Of a DNA stretch of 64,000 nucleotides, positions 15,298-23,994 are shown one piece after another. Position numbers and translations under genes: made by a program. Position 1 is the first letter of the stretch; each line of letters starts with the position of its first letter. Below the pieces are notes generated by a model. It saw nothing but the letters and a program-made list of their open reading frames with translations. It ran no database searches and was not told where the DNA came from. Origin of the DNA: UBA7803 sp040219935 (GTDB lineage: Bacteria > Pseudomonadota > Gammaproteobacteria > Pseudomonadales > Azotimanducaceae); contig JAVJUA010000020.1 of NCBI GenBank assembly GCA_040219935.1, forward strand, positions 1 through 64,000, read 5' to 3'.

Positions 15298-17485
15298 CGT
15301 CAGCAAGCTCGACAGGCGCACCTTCCTGAAGCTCACCGGCCTGGCCGGCGGCGGCCTGATGCTGGGTGTCACCGTCGGCTGCTCGCCCGAGGAGCAGGCC
15401 GCCTCCCCGGCGGCGGCCGGTGGCGAGGCGTTCGAGCCCAACGCCTTCGTGCGCATCGACGCCGACGGCATCGTCATCTATGCCGCCAATCCGGAGATCG
15501 GCCAGGGCGTGAAGACGTCGCTGCCCATGATCGTTGCCGAGGAGCTCGATGCCGCGTGGGCCGACGTCACCGTGGTGCAGTCGGACATCGACGCGGCTCG
15601 TTATGACCACCAGGTAGCCGGCGGCTCGCGCTCGATTCCCCAGAACTGGCTGCCGCTGCGCCAGGCCGGCGCCACCGCCCGGCAGATGCTGGTGACCGCC
15701 GCGGCGCTGCGCTGGGAGGTCGACCCGGCCGAAGTCGAGACCCGCGACAGCCACGCCATTCACACCCGCACCGGCCGCCGCCTGGCTTACACCGAGCTGG
15801 CCAGCGCGGCCGCCGAGCTGCCGATGCCGGCGCCGGAGACCGTACCGCTGAAGGATCCGGCCGAGTTCCGCCTGCTGGGCACCCGCGTCACCGGCACCGA
15901 CAACGACGACCTGGTGACCGGCGAGCCGCTGTTCGGCATCGACAAGCGCCTGCCGGACCTGCTCTACGCGACGTACGTGAAGTGCCCGGCCCGGGGCGGT
16001 CGGGTGCGCGGCGCCAACGTCGACGAGGTCAAAGCGCTGCCCGGCGTCGTGGACGCCTTCGTCATCGAGGGCAACGGTGATCCCACGGAGCTCGAGCACG
16101 GGGTGGCCATCGTCGCCCGGGACACCTGGTCGGCCTTCAAGGCCCGGCGGACCCTGACCGTGGACTGGGACGAGAGCGACGCCGCCAAGGACAGCAGCAG
16201 CGCCGCCGCCGCGCGGGCCCGCGCGCTGGCCGACCAGGATGGCGCCACCGAGATCGTGCACAACGGCGACGTCGAGGCGGCTTTCGCGGGCGCCACCCGC
16301 ACCCTGACCGCCTTCTACGAGTACGCGTTCGTCAGCCACGCCCAGCTCGAGCCCCAGAACACCACCGCCTGGTGGCAGGACGGCCGCATGGCGCTGTGGG
16401 CGCCGAGCCAGACGCCGCAGCGCGCCGAGGCGGCGGTGGCCAAGGTGCTCGGCGTCGAAGCCGACGCAGTGACGCTGCACCAGATGCGCGCCGGCGGCGG
16501 CTTCGGCCGGCGGCTGATCAACGACCCGGTGGTGGAGGCGGCCGCCATCGCCCGCCGCGTCGGCGCGCCGGTGAAGCTCACCTGGTCCCGCGAGGACGAC
16601 ATGGCCCACGACTTCTATCGCGCCGGCGGCTTCCACGCCTTGAAAGGCGCGCTGGACGCCGACGGCAACCTGGTGGGGTGGCAGAACCACTTCATCAGCT
16701 TCAGCCACGACGGCGACAAGCCGGTGTCCGGCGGCAGCATCCGCGGCGACATCGATCCGGGCCCGTTCGTACCCAACTACCGCGTCACCCAGACCCTGCT
16801 GCCCTGGCGGACGCCCTGCGGTCCGTGGCGGGCCCCAGGCTCCAACGTCATCGCCTTCGCCCACCAGAGCTTCCTGCACGAGCTGTCGGCGGCCGCCGGC
16901 CGCGATCACCTGGCGTTCCTGCTGGCACTCATGGGCGAGCCGCGCTGGCTGGAAGAAGGCAACGCCTTCGCCCTGCATACGGGTCGCGCGGCGGGCGTCA
17001 TCCGGCGCGCGGCGGAAGAGGCCGGCTGGGGCCGCGACCTGCCCGCCGGGCACGCGCTCGGCCTCGCCTTCTACTTCAGCCATGCCGGCCACGTCGCCGA
17101 GGTGGCCGAGGTGAGCGTCGGCAGCGACAAGCGGGTGCACGTCCACCGGGTCACCGTCGCCGCCGACGTCGGCCCCATCGTCAACCTGTCCGGCGCCGAG
17201 AACCAGGTGCAGGGCTCGGTGGTCGACGGCCTGAGCACCATGCTCGGGCAGCGCATCACCTTCGAGAACGGCCGCGCCCAGGAGACCAACTTCCACCAGT
17301 ACCCGCTGCTGCGCATGCCGCGGGCGCCGCGCGTCGACGTGCACTTCGTTGAAAGCGACTTCCCGCCCACGGGCCTCGGCGAGCCGGCGCTGCCGCCGCT
17401 GGCGCCCGCCGTGGGCAACGCCATCTTCGCCGCCACCGGCGAGCGGGTGCGGCGGCTGCCGCTCACCGACGCAGGCTGGTCCTGA
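15290..17485 (+). CDS. Molybdenum hydroxylase large (molybdopterin) subunit, isoquinoline 1-oxidoreductase beta type (copy 1)
   Basis: A 731-residue subunit with a twin-arginine signal (DRRTFLKLTGLAGGGLML) that also contains a lipobox-like VTVGCSP, so it may be a Tat-exported lipoprotein. Molybdopterin-binding features include MRAGGGFGRR, PCGPWRAPGSN and the C-terminal GLGEPALPPLAPAV with the catalytic Glu. It hydroxylates aldehydes or N-heteroaromatics with water as oxygen donor. ATG 15290 lies inside the end of the small-subunit gene. A second, diverged pair is at 45074-47793. Confidence 0.92.
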   Translation: MRNVSKLDRRTFLKLTGLAGGGLMLGVTVGCSPEEQAASPAAAGGEAFEPNAFVRIDADGIVIYAANPEIGQGVKTSLPMIVAEELDAAWADVTVVQSDIDAARYDHQVAGGSRSIPQNWLPLRQAGATARQMLVTAAALRWEVDPAEVETRDSHAIHTRTGRRLAYTELASAAAELPMPAPETVPLKDPAEFRLLGTRVTGTDNDDLVTGEPLFGIDKRLPDLLYATYVKCPARGGRVRGANVDEVKALPGVVDAFVIEGNGDPTELEHGVAIVARDTWSAFKARRTLTVDWDESDAAKDSSSAAAARARALADQDGATEIVHNGDVEAAFAGATRTLTAFYEYAFVSHAQLEPQNTTAWWQDGRMALWAPSQTPQRAEAAVAKVLGVEADAVTLHQMRAGGGFGRRLINDPVVEAAAIARRVGAPVKLTWSREDDMAHDFYRAGGFHALKGALDADGNLVGWQNHFISFSHDGDKPVSGGSIRGDIDPGPFVPNYRVTQTLLPWRTPCGPWRAPGSNVIAFAHQSFLHELSAAAGRDHLAFLLALMGEPRWLEEGNAFALHTGRAAGVIRRAAEEAGWGRDLPAGHALGLAFYFSHAGHVAEVAEVSVGSDKRVHVHRVTVAADVGPIVNLSGAENQVQGSVVDGLSTMLGQRITFENGRAQETNFHQYPLLRMPRAPRVDVHFVESDFPPTGLGEPALPPLAPAVGNAIFAATGERVRRLPLTDAGWS

Positions 17486-17486
17486 G

Positions 17487-18596
17487 ATGCGCCGGGGGCG
17501 CCTGGCGGCGCTGGTCTGGCTGACGGCGGCGCTGGCCGCCGGCTGCTCCACCGCCACGGCGCCCATCACCAGCTGCGAACCCGCTGCCGGCATCACCCCC
17601 GACTGCCGCTTCCAGAACCCGGAAGACCTGGTGGCGAGCCCCAGCGGCGCGTTCCTGGTGGTCAGCCAGTTCGGTGACATGGAGGGCGGCCGCGCCGGCA
17701 GCCTGGTGACCTACGACCCCGCCACCGGAAACACTCGTCCGCTGTTCCCGGCCGCCACGCTGACCGCGGACGTTGACGGCCCACGCTGGGGCGACGCCGC
17801 CTGCCCGCCGCCGCCGCTCGATACTTTCGCTCCCCACGGCATCGACATCGAGCGGCTCGACAGCGGCGCGCACGCCCTTTACGTCGTCAACCACGGCGGC
17901 CGCGAATCGGTGGAGATGTTCGAGGTGGCCGACGACGGGGTGGTGCTGACGCTGCGCTGGCGCGGCTGCGTGCTGGCGCCGGAGCAGGGCTTCTTCAACG
18001 ATCTGGTGGTGCTGCGCGACGGCGGCTTCTGGGTCTCGCAGATGTTCCCGCGCGACGCCAACATGATCTGGACGCTGCTGCGCATGCGCGTGCTCGGACA
18101 CACGCCCGGCTTCGCCTACCACTGGCAGCGGGGGCGCGGCTTTCAGGAGCTGCCCGGCACCCGCGTGGCGTTCGCCAACGGCATCGAGAAGTCGGCCGAC
18201 GAGCGCCTGGTCTTCCTGAACAGCTACTTCGGCGACAGCGTGATCCGGGTCGACACCGCCACCGGCGAGGAGACCGGCCGGGCTCCGGTGTCGAGCCCGG
18301 ACAACGTCTCCTGGTCGCCCACGGGGGAGCTGCTCGTCGCCTCGCACCACGGCAGCCTGACCGACACGCTGGCCTGCCAGAGCCTGGCCGAAGGCAGCTG
18401 CGGGTTCCGCTTCCAGATCATCGCCATCGACCCCGACACCATGGCGCAGCGGCTGCTGCTCGAGCACGAGGGTCCGCCCATGGGCGCGGCCACCGTGGCG
18501 CTGCCGCTCGGCGACCAGGTCTATCTCGGCACCTTCGCCGGTGACCGTATTGCCCGCTTCTCCTCGGCCCTGCTAGCCCGCCCGGAGGCACCATGA
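17487..18596 (+). CDS. SMP-30/gluconolactonase-like beta-propeller lipoprotein
   Basis: A 369-residue protein with a lipoprotein signal (LTAALAAGCS) and beta-propeller features: NPEDLVASPSGAFLVVS, APHGIDIERL, FNDLVVLRDGGFWVSQ and SPDNVSWSPTGELLVASHHG. These are typical of calcium-dependent lactonase or strictosidine-synthase-like propellers. It starts two bases after the molybdenum-subunit stop and overlaps the methyltransferase start by four bases, so it is part of that operon. It may be a lactonase acting on products of the hydroxylase, which is speculative. Confidence 0.75.
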   Translation: MRRGRLAALVWLTAALAAGCSTATAPITSCEPAAGITPDCRFQNPEDLVASPSGAFLVVSQFGDMEGGRAGSLVTYDPATGNTRPLFPAATLTADVDGPRWGDAACPPPPLDTFAPHGIDIERLDSGAHALYVVNHGGRESVEMFEVADDGVVLTLRWRGCVLAPEQGFFNDLVVLRDGGFWVSQMFPRDANMIWTLLRMRVLGHTPGFAYHWQRGRGFQELPGTRVAFANGIEKSADERLVFLNSYFGDSVIRVDTATGEETGRAPVSSPDNVSWSPTGELLVASHHGSLTDTLACQSLAEGSCGFRFQIIAIDPDTMAQRLLLEHEGPPMGAATVALPLGDQVYLGTFAGDRIARFSSALLARPEAP

Positions 18597-19423
18597 GCAC
18601 CCGCAACGCAGATCAGATCGAGTACTGGAACGGCGCCGCCGGGCGCACCTGGGTCGACGTGCAGGCGCGCATCGACCGGCTGCTGGCGCCGATCTCGGCC
18701 GCCCTCATCGACCGCGCCGACCCGCAGCCGGGCGAGCGGGCCGTGGACGTGGGCTGCGGCTGCGGCGACACCACCATCGCCGTCGCCCAACGCGGCGCGG
18801 CGGTGTGGGGCATCGACATCTCCGAGCCCATGCTGGCGCGGGCGCGGTCTCGGGCCACGGGCCTGGACAACCTGGCCTTCAGCCGCGCCGATGCGGCGAC
18901 CCAGCACTTCACCCCGGATCATCAGCTCGTGCTGTCGCGGTTCGGCGTGATGTTCTTCGACGATCCGGTGGCCGCGTTCGCCAACCTGCGCACCGCCCTG
19001 ACCGCCGAGGGCCGGCTGGTGTTCAGCGCCTGGCAGGCACCGGCGCTGAACCCCTGGGTGGCACTTGCGGCGCGGGCCGCGCAGCCCTTCCTGCCGCCGC
19101 CCGAGGCCGAAGCCGACCCGCGGGCGCCGGGACCGTTCGCCTTCGCCGACGCCGACTACGTGCGCGAGCTGCTGGGCGCTGCCGGATTTCGGGACATCGT
19201 CCTGGAGCCATTCAGCACCGACCTGCACGTCGCCGACGACGTCGATGGCGCCATGGAATTCCTCACCGCCATCGGCCCCATGGCCCGGGTGCTGAAGGAG
19301 CTGGACGAAGCCACGGCCGCCAGGGCGATCGCCGCCGTACGCGACGCGCTGACGCCGCTGGCCACGCCCGATGGAGTGGCGCTGGGATCCGCCTGCTGGC
19401 TGGTGCAGGCTCGCCCGCGCTGA
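18593..19423 (+). CDS. Class I SAM-dependent methyltransferase
   Basis: A 276-residue methyltransferase with the SAM-binding motif AVDVGCGCGDTTIAVA, motif II-like GIDISEPMLARAR, and LSRFGVMFFDDPVAAFANL. The N-terminus NADQIEYWNGAAGRTWV is common to small-molecule methyltransferases (UbiE/Methyltransf_25 type). ATG 18593 overlaps the lipoprotein stop (ATGA), so it belongs to the 14830-19423 operon. Substrate unknown; cytoplasmic. Confidence 0.85.
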   Translation: MSTRNADQIEYWNGAAGRTWVDVQARIDRLLAPISAALIDRADPQPGERAVDVGCGCGDTTIAVAQRGAAVWGIDISEPMLARARSRATGLDNLAFSRADAATQHFTPDHQLVLSRFGVMFFDDPVAAFANLRTALTAEGRLVFSAWQAPALNPWVALAARAAQPFLPPPEAEADPRAPGPFAFADADYVRELLGAAGFRDIVLEPFSTDLHVADDVDGAMEFLTAIGPMARVLKELDEATAARAIAAVRDALTPLATPDGVALGSACWLVQARPR

Positions 19424-19469
19424 CCAGCCGCGAGGTGCGGGCCCGGCCGCCATCTGGCATGCTCGGCCC

Positions 19470-19874
19470 ATGACCGACCTCGCCACCGCAGCGCAGCGTC
19501 TGCCCGATGCCGCCCACCAGGCCGCCCTGGTCGAAGCCGGCTTCTGGCCGAAGCTCCGCCGCCTGGCGGTACGGCTGCCTTTCGCCCACGACCTGCTGGC
19601 CGCCTACTTCGCCGCGACCGACCCAGGGACGCCGATCCGGGTGCGCGCCGTGCTGATGGGCGCGCTGGCCTACTTCGTGCTGCCCGCCGACCTGGTGCCG
19701 GACGTGATGATCGCGCTCGGCTACACCGATGATGCCGCCGTGCTGGCCGCAGCCGTGCGCGCGCTGGCGCCTCACATCCTGCCCGCCCACCACCACCGGG
19801 CCCGGCAGGCGTTGCAAGGCCTCAGCGGCGCAGCACCTGCCACACCCAGCCGGCGGGCACCTCGTCGCCGGTGA
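19470..19874 (+). CDS. YkvA-like DUF1232 membrane protein
   Basis: A 134-residue protein whose middle (AVLMGALAYFVLPADLVPDV and GYTDDAAVLAAAVRAL) is the DUF1232 signature, a short membrane hairpin of unknown function. I place the start at ATG 19470; the open frame upstream overlaps the methyltransferase end in another frame. Its last 53 bases overlap the 3' end of the convergent potassium-channel gene. Confidence 0.8.
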   Translation: MTDLATAAQRLPDAAHQAALVEAGFWPKLRRLAVRLPFAHDLLAAYFAATDPGTPIRVRAVLMGALAYFVLPADLVPDVMIALGYTDDAAVLAAAVRALAPHILPAHHHRARQALQGLSGAAPATPSRRAPRRR

Positions 19875-21510
19875 GCACGTAGCGGCAGACGTTGGCGTTG
19901 CGCAGGATGCCGAGCTGCGCGCGGTAGGCGGCGGCAGTGCCGGCGAACAGCAACTCGTCACCGGCCTGCAGCGGCTGCTCCGGGTCGGGCAGCGCCGAGA
20001 AGGTGCCCTTTCGCGAGCGGCTCAGGGTCAGCATGGGTAGCGGCCGGTCGCGGTCGGTGGGATCACGCAGCAGGTCGGTCAGCGTCACCGCCTCCTCGTC
20101 CGCCGCCAGCGCGGCCACGGGCGCCGGCGCCTGCTCGGCCGACAGCCGCACGCTCCAGATCTCCGGCACCCGCGACCCCATGACTGCGCCGAGCTGCTCC
20201 AGCACCCGCTCTGCCCATTCGTCGTTCTGGCCGCGCGCGAACGCCAGGAAGTCGGCCAGCCGCGGAGTCTTGATCACCGCCAGGCACTCGTTGGCCACGA
20301 TCTCGCTGGAGACCATGGTGATGTCGGCGGCGAACGCCCGGTACAGATCCCTGCTCGACTGCAGGTTCTGGCGCACCACGGTGAACAGGTTGTCGTTGAG
20401 CTCGCGGGCGGTGACGGCGATGGACAGGTTGGTGATGTCGTCGTCGGTGCCGGCGACGATGCCGACCGCTTCGCGCACGCCGGCCTGACGCAGCGGCTCG
20501 GCCTCGGTGCCGGTGCCGTGGATGGTCTGCAGACCGGGCGCTTCGTCGCCGACCGGGTCGACGATGCAGGCGTCGAGCCCCTGATCGCGCAGCGCGTGCA
20601 CCACCTCGCGACCGAAGCGGCCGTAGCCGCAGACCACCCAGCGTCCACGCGGAGGCGCCAGATGCATGCTGAACTCGGTGCCCGGCAGCGCGGTCAGCCA
20701 CGACGCCAGGCGGTACGAAGCCGGTGCCGCCAGCGCCAGCGCCAGGTAGTCGCCGAAGCGGGCGAACGGGTTGACGATGTGATCGGTGCGGAACGACGCC
20801 ATGTTGGCTTCCACCTCGCGGCTCATCGCCCGGGCCAGCACCGGCGTGTCGGGGTTCAAGAGCCGCACCGACATGGCCACCGCCAGGTTGGCCTGATCGT
20901 CGTTGGTCAGCGCCAGCACGCCCCGGCAGTTGGGTGAGGCGAGCCCGGCCAACAGCAGGGTGTCCGGCAGCCGCACGTCGGCACACAGCGCCGGGGCGTC
21001 CTGGCTGAGATCCATCAGCTTCGACTCCTGGATGCGGGCCTGGTCCAGATCCAGCAGCGCGAATCGCAGGCCCAGCCGGTCCAGGGCACGCCCCACCAGA
21101 AACCCGGTCTCGCCGAAGCCGCAGATCAGGTAGAACGGCTCGCGCAGCGCCCGGATCGAGCGCGCGAAGGCGGCCGCGGTCAGGGCGCCGCGGAACGCCT
21201 CGTCCCGGGCCAGCGCCAGCAGGCTTGCCACCAGATAGGCCCAGCCCATCACCGACGCGAAGATGATCACGGTCACCCACAGCCGCTGGGTGTCGGTGAA
21301 CGCCCCCGGAATCTCCCCGAAGCCGATGGTGGTGGCAGTGTAGCTCATGAAGTACAGCGCCTCGGCGAAGTTCATCCGCCACGGCACGCCGTCGGCGCCG
21401 ACCCCCGGGATCAGCACCAGCCCGGCGATGCCGGCGGCAAACACGGTGATGATGACGATCAGCGGCCCGCGCAGGTGGCGCAGGCCCAGCAGCAGGACGC
21501 TGCTGCGCAC
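19822..21510 (-). CDS. K+ channel with two RCK/TrkA-N domains
   Basis: A 562-residue protein: two transmembrane helices around a pore loop with selectivity filter TATTIGFGEIPG (residues 58-69), then two TrkA-N/RCK domains. The first Rossmann motif is YLICGFGETGFLVGRAL and the second WVVCGYGRFGREVVHAL; a TrkA-C-like domain ends the protein. The filter reads TIGFGE rather than TVGYGD. Start is GTG 21510, one base after the stop of the small membrane gene upstream, so the two are translationally coupled. It likely gates K+ flux in response to a nucleotide bound by the RCK domains. Confidence 0.88.
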   Translation of the reverse strand: MRSSVLLLGLRHLRGPLIVIITVFAAGIAGLVLIPGVGADGVPWRMNFAEALYFMSYTATTIGFGEIPGAFTDTQRLWVTVIIFASVMGWAYLVASLLALARDEAFRGALTAAAFARSIRALREPFYLICGFGETGFLVGRALDRLGLRFALLDLDQARIQESKLMDLSQDAPALCADVRLPDTLLLAGLASPNCRGVLALTNDDQANLAVAMSVRLLNPDTPVLARAMSREVEANMASFRTDHIVNPFARFGDYLALALAAPASYRLASWLTALPGTEFSMHLAPPRGRWVVCGYGRFGREVVHALRDQGLDACIVDPVGDEAPGLQTIHGTGTEAEPLRQAGVREAVGIVAGTDDDITNLSIAVTARELNDNLFTVVRQNLQSSRDLYRAFAADITMVSSEIVANECLAVIKTPRLADFLAFARGQNDEWAERVLEQLGAVMGSRVPEIWSVRLSAEQAPAPVAALAADEEAVTLTDLLRDPTDRDRPLPMLTLSRSRKGTFSALPDPEQPLQAGDELLFAGTAAAYRAQLGILRNANVCRYVLTGDEVPAGWVWQVLRR

Positions 21511-21511
21511 G

Positions 21512-21895
21512 TCAGCGGCGCTGCAGGATGGTCTCGGCGATGAGGATGATCACCGAGATCACGTTGGCCAGCAGCGCGCCCGCCGCCAGCGAGACGATGG
21601 CGGCCATGTCATGGCCGGACACCAGGCCGTCGGCGCCCACCGGCGAGAAGAACCACAACAGCGCCGCCGCCACGAGCTGGATCAGCGCCACCAGGCTGGC
21701 CGCCAGATGAATGGCGCCGACGTGGGTGCGGTCGCCGAACTTGAGGATCGTGGCGATCAGGTTCACCACCAGCGCCGCGAAGAACTCCCACTGATTGTGG
21801 TGCAGGGGGTTGTCGAGCTCGCCGTAGACGAAGCCGAAGTTCAGCGTCGCCGCCAGCAGGATGAAGAACCCGAAGATCACCTTCTCGAGGTTCAT
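21512..21895 (-). CDS. DUF6394-type small membrane protein
   Basis: A 127-residue protein with four predicted membrane segments (VIFGFFILLAATLNFGF, AALVVNLIATILKF, AASLVALIQLVAAALLW, LAAGALLANVISVIIL). The MNLEKVIFGFF start and GELDNPLHHNQWEFF match the DUF6394 family as I remember it. ATG 21895 is preferred over an upstream start. It ends one base before the channel start, so it is probably an accessory subunit or partner of the channel; function unknown. Confidence 0.7.
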   Translation of the reverse strand: MNLEKVIFGFFILLAATLNFGFVYGELDNPLHHNQWEFFAALVVNLIATILKFGDRTHVGAIHLAASLVALIQLVAAALLWFFSPVGADGLVSGHDMAAIVSLAAGALLANVISVIILIAETILQRR

Positions 21896-22048
21896 GCCGA
21901 TCGCCCCCAGCTCCCATAGACACGACCGCACGGTATCACGGCCCGGCCCGATCACAAGGGTGGCTGCGGCCGCCCCGCGGCGGCGCTGGAGTTACGCCCC
22001 CCGAGCCCTTAGAATCCCCCGCCCCGATTCCTCGACGAATCGGCCCCC

Positions 22049-22125
<77 letters not shown>

Positions 22126-22215
22126 GTCAGCAATGGTCTTTGCCGGGCACTGCTGCGGGCTTCGTCGACCATTCAAACCGAGTGCGAGCGTCATCAGCGA
22201 TGGCGGCTTTGACAC

Positions 22216-22269
22216 TACCTATATTTTAGGTAAATTAGCCTAACTATTAGGCGGCATAACCTAAGAGGT
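22216..22269 (+). promoter_or_regulatory. Array of CCTA/TAGG inverted repeats (operator) upstream of the winged-helix gene
   Basis: Three inverted repeats in 54 bp: TACCTA (22216-22221)/TAGGTA (22227-22232), GCCTAA (22238-22243)/TTAGGC (22247-22252), and ACCT (22259-22262)/AGGT (22266-22269). The last overlaps the ribosome-binding site, five bases before ATG 22275. The segment is A+T-rich. The layout suggests autoregulation by the winged-helix protein. Confidence 0.6.
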
Positions 22270-22274
22270 AGGTA

Positions 22275-22631
22275 ATGAGTCAGTACGTCTCGCCCCCCGC
22301 CCTGGGAGCGATCTTCTCCAGCAAAGGCGCTGAACGGGTTCTGCTGTATCTCCAGAACTACGGGGATGGCTACGCCAAAGCCATTGCCGATACGTTCGGC
22401 ATGTCGCTCAGCCAAGTTCAGAACCAACTGCAAAAGTTTGAGGCCGCAGGCGTTTTGGTCAGCCGAACTGTCGGGTCCGCACGCATCTACTACTGGAACC
22501 AAAGGAATCCAACCGTTGGCCACCTGAGAGAGTTTCTTCAGCGCGCGCTCGATGATCTTCCTCGGGAAACGGTAGAACTCTACTTTCGACAGCGGCGTAG
22601 ACCGCGAAGGCCGGCAAAACGATCAAGTTAG
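22275..22631 (+). CDS. Winged-helix DNA-binding protein, probable antitoxin/repressor
   Basis: A 118-residue protein with a winged helix (GAERVLLYLQNYGDGYAKAI, FGMSLSQVQNQLQKFEAAGV, LVSRTVGSARIYYWN) and a basic C-terminus (YFRQRRRPRRPAKRSS). It is followed nine bases later by a nucleotidyltransferase-fold gene, the order seen in AbiE-type and related toxin-antitoxin pairs. Base composition is lower in G+C than the surrounding chromosome. The upstream inverted repeats fit an autorepressor. Confidence 0.75.
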   Translation: MSQYVSPPALGAIFSSKGAERVLLYLQNYGDGYAKAIADTFGMSLSQVQNQLQKFEAAGVLVSRTVGSARIYYWNQRNPTVGHLREFLQRALDDLPRETVELYFRQRRRPRRPAKRSS

Positions 22632-22640
22632 GTTCACGCG

Positions 22641-23195
22641 ATGCCAATCATCACAAGAGACACCTCTCTAGTAGAACTCGCAGCAATAGTCTCCCAAGCC
22701 CTAATCGAAGCCGGGATCACAGCGGTACTATCAGGAGGTGCAGCCGTCTCAACCTACACGGAGAACAGGTACGAGTCCGTAGATCTCGACTTCGTTACAG
22801 CAGCCGGCTTGAAGGAAATCGGTCGAGCACTCTCACCGCTGGGTTTCGTTCGCGGTACCGAAGGCCGCGCTCGCTACTTCGAGCATCCTCAAAGTGCCTG
22901 GTTCGTGGAGTTTCCGCCCGCGCCACTGGCGGTCGGCAGCCAAGTGATTCCTGATGGAGAGTGGGCCCAACTCGAAACGCCATACGGCGTGATCCAGATC
23001 CTAAGCCCCACGCAAAGCATCATGGATAGGCTCGCAGCTTACTTCTGGTGGGATGATCAGCAGTCGCTCGATCAAGCAGTGATGATTGCAAAGCACCAAG
23101 AAGTTATCTGGGACGACTTGGAAGAATGGGCCCGCAAGGAGTCACCAACCGAGGGCAAGCTGGAGAGGTTCAAAGCAAGAGTCGGTCGCACCTAG
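22641..23195 (+). CDS. Nucleotidyltransferase-fold protein, probable toxin partner
   Basis: A 184-residue protein with the minimal nucleotidyltransferase signature: LSGGAAVSTYTENRYESVDL, so GG then a DLD pair, and a third acidic residue in WFVEFPP. The C-terminal part (SIMDRLAAYFWWDDQQSLDQ) resembles the DUF6036/AbiEii-like group. Paired with the winged-helix gene just upstream. It could be a toxin that nucleotidylates an RNA or protein, or an abortive-infection component; this is family-based inference. G+C is visibly below neighbours. 23196-23345 after it holds nothing I can identify. Confidence 0.75.
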   Translation: MPIITRDTSLVELAAIVSQALIEAGITAVLSGGAAVSTYTENRYESVDLDFVTAAGLKEIGRALSPLGFVRGTEGRARYFEHPQSAWFVEFPPAPLAVGSQVIPDGEWAQLETPYGVIQILSPTQSIMDRLAAYFWWDDQQSLDQAVMIAKHQEVIWDDLEEWARKESPTEGKLERFKARVGRT

Positions 23196-23345
23196 TTCAG
23201 GGACCAGAACTCAGGCGCACAAGATGGCCCGGGACGGGCGCCGTCGAGCGATCCCTATGCCAGAGCCCAAGTAGCCCTCCCGGGCAGTGTTCTGCTGCCC
23301 TTCGCCCAGATCTCGTCCGCCATCAACTGGACCTAGGGCAATGGT

Positions 23346-23993
23346 TCAACGACGCCCGCGCCTGCCTGCTGTGGCCGACGGAGACTCGGCCGTCGTGGCA
23401 TCGGCCAGCGCCGCCCGCAGCAGCGCCTGCGCCGCCCAGGCCGTCACTGCCTGCGCATCGGCCTCGGGCATCTGCAGCACGTCCTGAAACACCACCATGC
23501 TCTCGGTGCCCATGACCAGCGCCAGGGCCGCGCAGAGGCGCTCATAGACCCCTGCGTCGAGCTGCGCGCGCACGGGCACCAGGGCTTCCTCGATGAGGGG
23601 CAGGCGCCGGTTCTGACGCACCGGCACGCGCCGCTGCCGCGGGTCGAGCGACTGCTTGAGGGAGTGGGCCAGCATGGCGCGCAGCTGCGCCGCGTTGCGC
23701 CAGGCCACCTCGTTCAGCGCCCGCTCGGCCTGCAGCAGGCGTGCCTCGGCGTCCTCCGGCGGCGCACCGGCAAGCAGGTCGGCCGGCGCCGGCACCACCT
23801 CGTCGACCGGGGCTTCGCAGAGCAGCGCGTCGATGTTGTCGAAGTAGCGATACACCGTCGCCCGCGACACCTCGGCCTCGGCGGCGATGTCGGCCATGGT
23901 GGGACGTTCGCCCCTGCGCAGCAGCCGCGCGCCCGCCAGCAGCAGGTCTTTGCGGGTGCGTCGCTGCTGGTTGGTGAGGTCGCGACGCGGCAT
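23346..23993 (-). CDS. TetR-family regulator
   Basis: A 215-residue repressor with an N-terminal helix-turn-helix (PTMADIAAEAEVSRATVYRY followed by FDN) and a mostly helical ligand-binding domain. It starts one base after the stop of the SnoaL-like gene on the same strand, so they form an operon divergent from the membrane protein at 24518. Two operator-like sites in the divergent region (24460-24492) are probable targets. C-terminus is basic (TAGRRGRR). Confidence 0.9.
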   Translation of the reverse strand: MPRRDLTNQQRRTRKDLLLAGARLLRRGERPTMADIAAEAEVSRATVYRYFDNIDALLCEAPVDEVVPAPADLLAGAPPEDAEARLLQAERALNEVAWRNAAQLRAMLAHSLKQSLDPRQRRVPVRQNRRLPLIEEALVPVRAQLDAGVYERLCAALALVMGTESMVVFQDVLQMPEADAQAVTAWAAQALLRAALADATTAESPSATAGRRGRR

Positions 23994-23994
23994 G

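Noticed and set aside
15146..17680. 844-codon minus-strand open frame opposite the molybdenum subunit
   Set aside because: Antisense shadow of conserved molybdopterin-binding sequence; no family features.
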